Source: JADJPO01 sp963724535
Lineage (GTDB): Bacteria; Actinomycetota; Actinomycetes; Actinomycetales; Kineosporiaceae
Assembly: GCA_963724535.1 (NCBI GenBank)
Contig: CAVRVD010000009.1
Span: 1 to 64,000, forward strand
Direction of reading: 5' to 3'
Length of the DNA stretch: 64,000 nt
The translations under genes were made by a program, and so were the position numbers. Below the pieces are notes generated by a model. It was given only the letters and a program-made list of their open reading frames with translations, searched no databases and was not told the DNA's origin. Positions 7,540 to 15,469 of the stretch are shown piece by piece (within the stretch, counting starts at the first letter, position 1; each line of letters starts with the position of its first letter).

Positions 7540-8166
7540 ATGGACTCCATGCATCACCTGGCCCGCATGGCCCTCGACGAGCTGCCGCCCGCCACCCGGT
7601 TCACGCCGCAGGACGCCGAGGTCATCGTCCGGTACCAAGAGCTGCTGCTGTCCTGGGAGGCGGACGTCGTCCAGGGCTTCTACGACACCCTGTACGACCA
7701 CCGCCCCACCGCGGCCGTCTTCAGTCTCGACGAGCGTCCCGCTCGCGAGGCCACGCTGGCGCTCTGGTGGCGGCGCACCGTCGTCGGACCGCTGGACGAG
7801 GACTACTTCGCCTGGATGGCCATGGTCGGCCTGGTACACGTCGTGCGGGGGGTGACCAACCCGATGATGCTGGCCATGACTGACTTCGTCGTCGGGACCG
7901 TTGCCGCCGCAGCGGTCGAGTCCGCGGTCCCGCCGGCGGACGTGGACCGCCTCACCACGGCGTTCCGCCGCCTGACCTCCACAGTCGGGGCCATCATCAC
8001 CTGCGGCTACGACCAGGCCGTCGCGTCCGCCCTGTTCAACATCGCCGGGATGCCTGACGCACTGCTACGTCGCCTGCGCGACCAGGAAGTGGTGGAGGCC
8101 CTCGCCGCCGCGCGGGCGGAGGTCCACGCCGACGGTGGCGCCACCACCTCTGCCCCATCGCCCTGA
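7540..8166 (+). CDS. Protoglobin / globin-coupled-sensor-type haem protein
   Basis: 208 aa. Residues about 15-190 match the protoglobin/sensor-globin fold: an N-terminal pre-helix, LLSWEADVVQGFYDTLY (36-52) and a helix with VGLVHVVRGV in which His100 sits at the proximal haem-ligand position, followed by the NPMM segment as in HemAT-like globins. No output domain follows; the C-terminal 25 residues are low complexity. It probably binds haem and O2, NO or CO and may signal through the Roadblock protein encoded 14 nt upstream. ATG 7549 is an alternative start; neither has a clear Shine-Dalgarno site. Confidence 0.72.
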   Translation: MDSMHHLARMALDELPPATRFTPQDAEVIVRYQELLLSWEADVVQGFYDTLYDHRPTAAVFSLDERPAREATLALWWRRTVVGPLDEDYFAWMAMVGLVHVVRGVTNPMMLAMTDFVVGTVAAAAVESAVPPADVDRLTTAFRRLTSTVGAIITCGYDQAVASALFNIAGMPDALLRRLRDQEVVEALAAARAEVHADGGATTSAPSP

Positions 8167-8183
8167 CCCGCCCCGTCGCCCAG

Positions 8184-8230
8184 ACCTGCCCGTCGCCGAC
8201 CTGCCCCGTCGCCGACCTGCCCCGTCGCGG
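8184..8230 (+). repeat. Short tandem repeat, about 16 bp x 3
   Basis: Units start at 8184 (15 bp, one C missing), 8199 and 8215 and share ACCTGCCCCGTCGCCG with single changes. A more degenerate copy precedes them. It lies just after the protoglobin stop. No spacers or palindromy, so not CRISPR. Confidence 0.75.
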
Positions 8231-8286
8231 ACCGCCGCCCGGTGCGTCGACGCCGCGGGCCGCAGCCGCGGCGCAGGTGACCGCGT

Positions 8287-8316
8287 TTGGAGCCAGCAAC
8301 CGACCCCGCGTACGAT
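8287..8316 (+). promoter_or_regulatory. Probable rpsB promoter
   Basis: TTGGAG at 8287-8292 and TACGAT at 8311-8316 are 18 bp apart, close to vegetative actinobacterial promoters. It lies about 205 nt upstream of the rpsB start codon. Confidence 0.5.
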
Positions 8317-8521
8317 GCCGGGGCGGTCGGGTGTTCGCACCTGGCCGACATCACAGTGCCACTCACCGTCCGTGACCCGGCCAACGGGATCCATGACGGG
8401 GCGCGCCGATCGGTCCGGACCGGGACTCATCATCCTGAACCGGCTCAGGTACGTCGTGGCGCCAGGCGCGTCGTCCACCCGGACGGTGCGAACGAACCGA
8501 TCACTGGAGCAACGAGACACC

Positions 8522-9556
8522 ATGGCTGTCGTCACCATGCGCCAGCTCCTCGAGAGCGGCGTACATTTCGGGCATCAGACCCGGCGCTGGAACCCGAAGA
8601 TGAAGCGGTTCATCTTCACCGAGCGCAACGGCATCTACATCATCGATCTGCAGCAGTCGCTGCTGTTCATCGACAACGCCTACGACTTCGTCAAGGAGAC
8701 CGTCGCCCACGGCGGCACCGTCCTGTTCGTCGGTACCAAGAAGCAGGCGCAGGAGCCCATAGCCGAGCAGGCGGTCCGGGTCGGCATGCCGTACGTCAAC
8801 CAGCGCTGGCTGGGCGGCATGCTCACCAACTTCCAGACCGTCCACAAGCGGCTGCAGCGGCTCAAGGAGCTCGAGGAGATCGACTTCGACGACGTCGCCA
8901 AGTCGGGCATGACCAAGAAGGAGCTGCTGGTCCTGCGCCGCGAGCGGGACAAGCTCGAGCGCACCCTCGGCGGCATCCGGGACATGGCCAAGGTGCCGAG
9001 CGCCGTGTGGATCGTCGACACCAAGAAGGAGCACCTGGCCGTCGATGAGGCCCGCAAGCTCGGCATCCCCGTGGTCGCCATCCTGGACACCAACTGCGAC
9101 CCCGACGAGGTCGACTACAAGATCCCGGGCAACGACGACGCGATCCGCTCGGTCACCCTGCTCACCCGGGTGGTGGCCGATGCCGTGGCGGACGGCCTGA
9201 TGGCCCGATCGCGTGGGACCGAGGCCGGCGCCGCCGAGGCCGTCAACGGCGCAGTCGCCACCGACGAGCCGCTGGCCGAGTGGGAGCGTGAGCTGCTCGA
9301 AGGCTCTGGTGAGGCGGCGGCCGCCACCGCGGCGACCGAGCCTGCCACCGAGCAGCCTGCCACCGAGCAGGCGGTGGCTGAGCAGCCGGTGGCCGACCAG
9401 CCCGTGGTTGAGCCGCCGGTGGCCGAGCCGCCGGTGGCCGACCAGCCCGTGGTTGAGCAGCCCGTGGCTGAGCAGCCGGTCGCCGACCAGCCCGTGGTCG
9501 AGCAGCCGGTGCCCGACCAGCCCACTGCCGAGCCCGCCGCTGAGCCGACCGCCTGA
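8522..9556 (+). CDS. rpsB: 30S ribosomal protein S2 with a long repetitive acidic tail
   Basis: 344 aa. The start AVVTMRQLLESGVHFGHQTRRWNPKM and the PSAVWIVDTKKEHLAVDEARKLG region identify S2. The conserved core ends at about residue 235; the remaining 105 residues are an Ala/Glu/Pro/Val tail built from degenerate copies of a five-residue EQPVA/DQPVV pattern. Most S2 proteins are 230-280 aa, so the tail is unusually long. ATG 8522 fixes the family N-terminus; the long upstream reading is rejected. tsf follows 103 bp downstream as usual. Confidence 0.97.
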   Translation: MAVVTMRQLLESGVHFGHQTRRWNPKMKRFIFTERNGIYIIDLQQSLLFIDNAYDFVKETVAHGGTVLFVGTKKQAQEPIAEQAVRVGMPYVNQRWLGGMLTNFQTVHKRLQRLKELEEIDFDDVAKSGMTKKELLVLRRERDKLERTLGGIRDMAKVPSAVWIVDTKKEHLAVDEARKLGIPVVAILDTNCDPDEVDYKIPGNDDAIRSVTLLTRVVADAVADGLMARSRGTEAGAAEAVNGAVATDEPLAEWERELLEGSGEAAAATAATEPATEQPATEQAVAEQPVADQPVVEPPVAEPPVADQPVVEQPVAEQPVADQPVVEQPVPDQPTAEPAAEPTA

Positions 9557-9659
9557 GCCGTCCTGCGTGGCCCGGCTCCCGCCGTCGCGCCCGGCCACGG
9601 GCGTCACGAACCTTCGGGTACAGCCCGGAATCCCTTGAGCACGAAGGAGTCTGCACACC

Positions 9660-10487
<828 letters not shown>

Positions 10488-10509
10488 GGGGCCACCGCTG
10501 CTGCCGCCT

Positions 10510-10547
10510 CGATGGCCGTCACCTTCTCAGCTTGGTGACGGCCATCG
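10510..10547 (+). terminator. Strong hairpin after tsf
   Basis: A perfect 14-bp stem (10510-10523 against 10534-10547) with a 10-nt loop begins 23 nt after the tsf stop. There is no long T-run, as is common for actinobacterial terminators. Confidence 0.8.
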
Positions 10548-10620
10548 TCGTCCGGGCGCACCGACGGATGACATGATCATGCGAACGCCCGCTCCGCCGG
10601 GCAGAGAGGCAGGCTGCAGG

Positions 10621-11403
10621 GTGCAGAGCACGCAGGAGCAGCACGTCCACCCTGAGCAGGACGTCGAGCATGACCGGACCCCACACGGCGGCCCCGTCTA
10701 TCGCCGGGTCCTGCTCAAGCTGTCCGGCGAGGCGTTCGGTGGCGGCCGGCTCGGGGTCGACCCGGACGTCGTCCGAGCGATCGCCCACGAGGTCGCCGAG
10801 ACGGTGCGCGGCGGCGTCCAGGTCGCCATGGTGATCGGCGGCGGCAACTTCTTCCGCGGCGCGGAGCTGCAGCAGCGCGGCATGGACCGGGCCCGCGCCG
10901 ACTACATGGGGATGCTCGGCATCGTCATGAACTGTCTTGCGCTGCAGGACTTCCTGGAGAAGGAGGGTATCGACACCAGGGTCCAGACCGCGATCACCAT
11001 GGGTCAGGTCGCCGAGCCGTACATCCCCCGCCGAGCGATCCGGCATCTGGAGAAGGGTCGGGTGGTGATCTTCGGCGCTGGTGCCGGGATGCCGTTCTTC
11101 TCCACCGACACCGTCGCCGCCCAGCGGGCCCTGGAGACCAAGTGCGAGGTCATCCTGATGGGCAAGTACGGCGTTGACGGCGTCTACACCGCCGACCCGC
11201 GCAAGGACCCCTCGGCCACCAAGCTCGAGGAGATCACCTACGGCGAGGCGCTGGCCCGCCACCTGCAGGTCGCCGACGCCACCGCCTTCGCGCTGTGCCG
11301 GGAGAACCGGATGCCGATGATCGTCTTCGGGATGGAGGGCGAAGGCAATGTCGTACGCGCCGTGCGAGGTGAGAGGATCGGAACACTGGTCACCGCCGAT
11401 TGA
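10621..11403 (+). CDS. pyrH: UMP kinase
   Basis: Amino-acid-kinase-fold UMP kinase (UMP to UDP), the usual bacterial hexameric type. Visible are YRRVLLKLSGEAFGG near the start, VIGGGNFFRG, and TDTVAAQRALETKCEVILMGKYGVDGVYTADP in the C-terminal half. The start is uncertain: GTG 10621 gives 260 aa, while ATG codons at 10573 and 10579 add up to 16 residues without a clear ribosome site. All conserved parts are present in any case. It is followed 88 bp later by frr. Confidence 0.95.
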   Translation: MQSTQEQHVHPEQDVEHDRTPHGGPVYRRVLLKLSGEAFGGGRLGVDPDVVRAIAHEVAETVRGGVQVAMVIGGGNFFRGAELQQRGMDRARADYMGMLGIVMNCLALQDFLEKEGIDTRVQTAITMGQVAEPYIPRRAIRHLEKGRVVIFGAGAGMPFFSTDTVAAQRALETKCEVILMGKYGVDGVYTADPRKDPSATKLEEITYGEALARHLQVADATAFALCRENRMPMIVFGMEGEGNVVRAVRGERIGTLVTAD

Positions 11404-11491
11404 CCAGCGGGGGCTGATCGGCCGGTCCGACCAGCACCACGCCGAGGACGGCCGCGCCGGGAACGCCCCCAGCCAGGACGAAGGAGCGAGA

Positions 11492-12049
11492 GTGATCGAC
11501 GAGACCCTCTTCACCGCCGAGGAAAAGATGGAGAAGGCCGTCGAGGTGGCCAAGGAGGACTTCGCCGGCATCCGCACCGGTCGGGCCAACCCCGGGATGT
11601 TCAGCAAGCTGCTGGTCGACTACTACGGCGCCCCCACCCCGCTGCAGCAGCTTGCCTCCTTCCAGATCCCCGAGGCACGCACGGTGTTGATCACCCCCTA
11701 TGACCGCGGCTCGATGGCGGCCATCGAGAAGACGCTGCGCGACTCCGATCTCGGCGTCAACCCCTCCAACGACGGGAACATGATCCGGTTGATCATGCCC
11801 CAGCTGACCGAGGAGCGCCGCAGGGACTACATCAAGATCGCCCGGCACAAGGCGGAGGAGGCGCGGGTCTCGGTGCGCAACATCCGCCGCCGCGCCAAGG
11901 AGGAGCTTGACCGGATCGTCAAGGACGGCGAGGCGGGTGAGGACGAGGTGACCCGAGCCGAGAAGGAGCTCGAGGCCCTCACCAAGCGCCACGTCGAGGC
12001 GATCGACGAGCTGCTCAAGCACAAGGAGAGCGAGCTCCTCGAGGTATGA
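11492..12049 (+). CDS. frr: Ribosome recycling factor
   Basis: 185 aa, exact family length. RRF splits post-termination ribosomes together with EF-G. It shows GIRTGRANPGMFSKLLVDYYG, PYDRGSMAAIEKTLRDSDLG and the DRIVKDGEAGEDEVTRAEKEL helical hinge region. GTG 11492 is preceded by AAGGAG. Its TGA overlaps the ATG of cdsA (ATGA), so the two are coupled. Confidence 0.97.
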   Translation: MIDETLFTAEEKMEKAVEVAKEDFAGIRTGRANPGMFSKLLVDYYGAPTPLQQLASFQIPEARTVLITPYDRGSMAAIEKTLRDSDLGVNPSNDGNMIRLIMPQLTEERRRDYIKIARHKAEEARVSVRNIRRRAKEELDRIVKDGEAGEDEVTRAEKELEALTKRHVEAIDELLKHKESELLEV

Positions 12050-13491
12050 GTACCGACGGCCCAGCGCCCCGGCTGCCGCGGCGTCGCCAGCTGCGGCAGT
12101 CCTCGGCGGCGCCGTTGGTGGGGCCGGACCCCGGCGCCGGGCCGGGCCGGGCCGGGCCGCCGAGCATCTCCGGACCCGGCTCCCAAACCTGGCCGACGCC
12201 GCTCACCGAGCCGGTCGTCTTCCCCACCGGGGCTGCCCCGCTGGCCGGCCACCGGCCGCGGGCACGGCATAGCGACCCGTACCGGCCCGACCTGCTCCAG
12301 TACCGCCCCGAGCCGGATCAGCCGGGCCCGGTCCAGCCCACCCCACCCCGCCCGGGCCCTGCCCCCACCGACGTCCACCGGCCGGACGACGTCCTGCCCC
12401 CGGCGCCGATGCCGCCGACCGGCCCCCCACCGCAGGAGCGGCGCGCCGACCCGTCGCCCCCGGCGCCGGCCCCGACCGGTCGGGCCGCGCGCCGGCGGAC
12501 CCTGTCCAGCGCCCCGGTGACCTTCGACCTGCCGGAGGAGGTTACCGAGGGCGGCGGCGCTCAAGACACCCCCGGATCGGGCCCGCGGCAAGGAGACGGC
12601 GCGGGAGCGCCGTCCGAGCCGACCCGCCGGGTGCGCCGGGTGCAGGCCCAGCCCAGCGCCGCGGGCTCCCGGCGCTTCGGCCGGGCCGGCCGGGACCTGC
12701 CGGCCGCGATCGGGGTAGGCCTGGTCCTGGCGGCCGCGGTCCTCGGCTCGCTGCTGTACCGCAAGGAGATCTTCGTCGGCCTGGTCTGCGCGGCGGTCGT
12801 GCTCGCGGTGTGGGAGCTCGTCGGGGCGTTCGCCGCCCGCAAGATCCAGGCGCCGGTGATCCCGCTTGTGGTCGGGTCGATCGGGATGCTCATCTCGGCC
12901 TACGTGGCCCGGGCCGAGGGGCTTCTGGTGGCCTTCGCCACCACCGCCTTCGGGGTGCTGATGTGGCGGCTCGTGGACGGGCTGTCCGGGGCGGTCCGGG
13001 ACATCTCGGCCGGGGTGTTCACCGCGGCGTACGTGCCGTTCCTGGCCGGGTTCGCGATCATCATGCTGGCCGAGCCGGACGGCGCGATGCGGGTCCTGGT
13101 CTACATCGCGGCGACGGTCGCCAGCGATATCGGCGGCTACGCCGCTGGCGTGCTGTTCGGGCGACATCCGTTGGCACCCTCGGTGAGCCCGAAGAAGTCC
13201 TGGGAGGGATTCGCCGGCTCGGTGCTCGTCAGTATGTTCGCTGCCAGCATCGGCGTGGTCGTGCTGCTTGACGGGCCCTGGTGGGCCGGTCCGGCGATCG
13301 GGGCCGCCACGGCGGTGACGGCAACCCTGGGCGACCTGTCGGAGTCCCTGATCAAGCGCGACCTCGGGGTCAAGGACATGAGCAGCGTGCTGCCCGGGCA
13401 TGGCGGGATGATGGACCGGCTCGACTCGCTGCTGCTCACCGCTCCCGCGGCGTTCGTGCTCCTGGCCGTGCTCGTCGAGCCTGCGGTCTGA
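12046..13491 (+). CDS. cdsA: Phosphatidate cytidylyltransferase with a proline-rich cytoplasmic extension
   Basis: 481 aa integral membrane enzyme making CDP-diacylglycerol from phosphatidate and CTP. The catalytic signature is in the C-terminal part: SDIGGYAAGVLFGRHP, SPKKSWEGFAGS and the GDLSESLIKRDLGVKDMSS...GGMMDRLDSLL motif. About eight membrane helices begin near residue 222. The first 215 residues are Pro/Ala/Arg/Gly-rich and presumably disordered; such extensions occur in actinobacterial CdsA but this one is long. It overlaps frr by 4 nt and is followed 4 nt later by rlmN. Confidence 0.95.
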   Translation: MSTDGPAPRLPRRRQLRQSSAAPLVGPDPGAGPGRAGPPSISGPGSQTWPTPLTEPVVFPTGAAPLAGHRPRARHSDPYRPDLLQYRPEPDQPGPVQPTPPRPGPAPTDVHRPDDVLPPAPMPPTGPPPQERRADPSPPAPAPTGRAARRRTLSSAPVTFDLPEEVTEGGGAQDTPGSGPRQGDGAGAPSEPTRRVRRVQAQPSAAGSRRFGRAGRDLPAAIGVGLVLAAAVLGSLLYRKEIFVGLVCAAVVLAVWELVGAFAARKIQAPVIPLVVGSIGMLISAYVARAEGLLVAFATTAFGVLMWRLVDGLSGAVRDISAGVFTAAYVPFLAGFAIIMLAEPDGAMRVLVYIAATVASDIGGYAAGVLFGRHPLAPSVSPKKSWEGFAGSVLVSMFAASIGVVVLLDGPWWAGPAIGAATAVTATLGDLSESLIKRDLGVKDMSSVLPGHGGMMDRLDSLLLTAPAAFVLLAVLVEPAV

Positions 13492-13495
13492 CCTG

Positions 13496-14650
13496 GTGCC
13501 CGACGACCCGACGTCCGACCCTGCGGCCCTGCGGCTCACCGACGTCCCGCGCCGCGGGGCCCGCCCGCCCCGGCACCTGGCCGACCTGACCCCTGCCGAG
13601 CGCGCCGAGGCGGTGACCGGTCTCGGTGAGAAGGCGTTCCGGGCCCGCCAGCTGTCCGTGCACCACTTCGGCCGGCTCGTCGACGACCCGGCGGCGATGA
13701 CCGACCTGCCGGCCCGGACCCGCGACCGGCTGGTCGGCGAGCTGCTGCCGCCGCTGATCACCCCCGTGCGCCGGCTGGACTGTGACGGCGGGCGGACGGT
13801 CAAGACGGTCTGGCGGCTGTTCGACGGCGCCCTGGTGGAGAGCGTGCTGATGCGCTACCCGGACCGGGACACCGTCTGCATCTCCAGCCAGGCCGGCTGC
13901 GGTATGGCCTGCCCGTTCTGTGCCACCGGCCAGGCCGGGCTGACCCGGAACCTGTCCGCCGCCGAGATCGTCGAGCAGGTGCTGGCCGCCGCCCGCGCGC
14001 TGGCCCGTGGCGAGGTGGCCGGCGGCCGACCGGGCCGACCCGACCGGGTCTCCAACGTGGTGTTCATGGGGATGGGTGAGGCGCTGGCCAACTACGCCGC
14101 CACGCTGCGCGCCGTCCGGACCCTGGTTGCGCCCAGCCCGGACGGTGCCGGGCTGTCCGCCCGGGGGTTGACCATGTCCACCGTCGGTCTGGTGCCGGCG
14201 ATCGACCGGCTCGCCGCCGAGGGCCTGCCGCTGACCCTGGCCCTGTCCCTGCACGCCCCGGACGACGCGTTGCGCGACGAGCTGGTCCCCGTCAACACCC
14301 GGTGGGGGGTCGCGCAGGCGCTGGACGCTGCCCACCGCTACGCCGCGCGCACCGGGCGGCGGGTCAGCATCGAGTACGCGCTGATCCGCGAGGTCAACGA
14401 CCAGGCCTGGCGGGCCGAGCTGCTCGCCGAGTTGCTGCTGGCCCGGGGCCGGGGCTGGGTGCACGTCAACCCGATCCCGCTCAACCCGACGCCGGGGTCG
14501 CGGTGGACCGCGAGCGATCCGGACGTCGAACAGGCATTCGTCGCCGCGCTGCGCACGGCAGGCATCCCGACGACCGTCCGGGACACCCGTGGCCGCGAGA
14601 TCGACGGCGCCTGCGGGCAGCTGGCCTCGGTGACCAGGTCGGTCCCTTGA
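13496..14650 (+). CDS. rlmN: Radical-SAM 23S rRNA/tRNA adenine-C2 methyltransferase
   Basis: 384 aa. RlmN methylates C2 of A2503 in 23S rRNA and A37 in some tRNAs. The radical-SAM cluster cysteines are at about 135, 139 and 142 (QAGCGMACPFCATGQ); VVFMGMGEALANY and the C-terminal GREIDGACGQLA, holding the second catalytic cysteine, are present. GTG 13496 follows the cdsA stop by 4 nt. In many actinobacteria dxr follows soon after; here about 21 kb of accessory genes intervene. Confidence 0.95.
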   Translation: MPDDPTSDPAALRLTDVPRRGARPPRHLADLTPAERAEAVTGLGEKAFRARQLSVHHFGRLVDDPAAMTDLPARTRDRLVGELLPPLITPVRRLDCDGGRTVKTVWRLFDGALVESVLMRYPDRDTVCISSQAGCGMACPFCATGQAGLTRNLSAAEIVEQVLAAARALARGEVAGGRPGRPDRVSNVVFMGMGEALANYAATLRAVRTLVAPSPDGAGLSARGLTMSTVGLVPAIDRLAAEGLPLTLALSLHAPDDALRDELVPVNTRWGVAQALDAAHRYAARTGRRVSIEYALIREVNDQAWRAELLAELLLARGRGWVHVNPIPLNPTPGSRWTASDPDVEQAFVAALRTAGIPTTVRDTRGREIDGACGQLASVTRSVP

Positions 14651-14726
14651 GCGGCCTGCCGCAGGCGTGGCGTCCGAAGCGTCCCGACTCACCGCGTAGT
14701 CAAAGCCCGCCGGGGCGCGCCGCAGG

Positions 14727-14755
14727 TTCGTCCCGGGGCCAGCCTTTGGCACAAT
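14727..14755 (+). promoter_or_regulatory. Possible promoter of the DivIVA-like gene (leaderless)
   Basis: CACAAT at 14750-14755 lies 7 nt before GTG 14763, with a weak TTCGTC 17 bp upstream (14727-14732). This fits a leaderless transcript. Confidence 0.35.
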
Positions 14756-14762
14756 CACCTCT

Positions 14763-15320
14763 GTGAACGACACGTTTCCCCGCGCGGGGCGCCTGGCCAA
14801 GGGCTACGACGCCGAGCAGGTCGAGGCCTTCCTGGCCAGGGCCCGGGCCGCGTATGAGGACGGCAGCCGTGCCGGGACGATGACCTCCTGGCACGTGCGT
14901 ACGGTGGGGTTCGACCTGGTTCGGGGCGGGTACGACGTCGAGGCGGTGGACGCCGCCCTGGACCGGATCGAGGATGCCTTCGCCCGCCGGGAGAAGCACC
15001 GCGGCGAGGAGCGGGCGGGCAGCAGCGGTTGGCAGAACCAGCTGCGCACCCAGGAGCAGTCGTTGCGCGCCCAGCTGGCCCGCTCGGACGGCCAGCGCTT
15101 CCCGCGGGGCAGCGGGCTGGAGCTCACCTACGACGCCGACCAGGTCGACGACCTGTGCCGGCGGGTCGAGGATGCCTTCGCCAGCGGTCGCCCGCTGAGC
15201 CCGGACGTCGTCCGGCTGGCGGTCTTCAAGAGCCGGCGTGGCTCGCGCGGCTACCACGAGGCATCCGTCGACGCCTTTCTCGACCGGGTGGTCGAGCTGC
15301 TCGTCGTCGCCTCGGTCTAG
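14763..15320 (+). CDS. DivIVA-domain repeat protein
   Basis: 185 aa soluble protein with three copies of the short DivIVA-type motif (F/G-Y-x-x-x-x-V-D-x-F/L-L-x-R): KGYDAEQVEAFLARA (about 18-32), GGYDVEAVDAALDRI (about 55-69) and a C-terminal RGYHEASVDAFLDRV (about 162-176), plus a fourth weaker one (LTYDADQVDDLCRRV). There is no long coiled coil, so it is not Wag31/DivIVA itself. Such proteins probably bind membranes or polar growth components in actinobacteria; the precise role is unknown. It starts with GTG and no Shine-Dalgarno sequence. Confidence 0.8.
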   Translation: MNDTFPRAGRLAKGYDAEQVEAFLARARAAYEDGSRAGTMTSWHVRTVGFDLVRGGYDVEAVDAALDRIEDAFARREKHRGEERAGSSGWQNQLRTQEQSLRAQLARSDGQRFPRGSGLELTYDADQVDDLCRRVEDAFASGRPLSPDVVRLAVFKSRRGSRGYHEASVDAFLDRVVELLVVASV

Positions 15321-15469
15321 CCCCGGGCCAGTAGCCCTACCGCCGTGCGTCGGCGCGATCCGGTGCGCCGTCCCGCCCGACCCCGCTCGCCGCGCTGGGT
15401 GGCCGACTCATCGAACCGCCGACCCTTGCCCCCTTCCCTGGCCGTTGCCACCACGCCACCATGTGCCGC

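Larger units (their letters stand above)
8167..8521 (+). other. Intergenic region and leader upstream of rpsB
   Basis: The first part holds C-rich near-tandem repeats of a 16-mer (8184-8230). A promoter-like pair follows (TTGGAG 8287-8292, TACGAT 8311-8316, 18-bp spacing), leaving a leader of roughly 200 nt before the rpsB ATG. The leader contains a 12-bp perfect palindrome, CGGTCCGGACCG (8411-8422), and a GGAG about 13 nt before the start. A long leader would allow S2 autoregulation, but no known motif was recognised. Confidence 0.45.

Noticed and set aside
3370..8166. Conservon-like or chemotaxis system
   Set aside because: No DUF742, Ras-like GTPase, histidine kinase, CheA/CheW or methyl-accepting domain is present, so neither label fits.
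11827..13803. 658-codon minus-strand open frame
   Set aside because: Antisense to frr, cdsA and the start of rlmN; no homology-like features.
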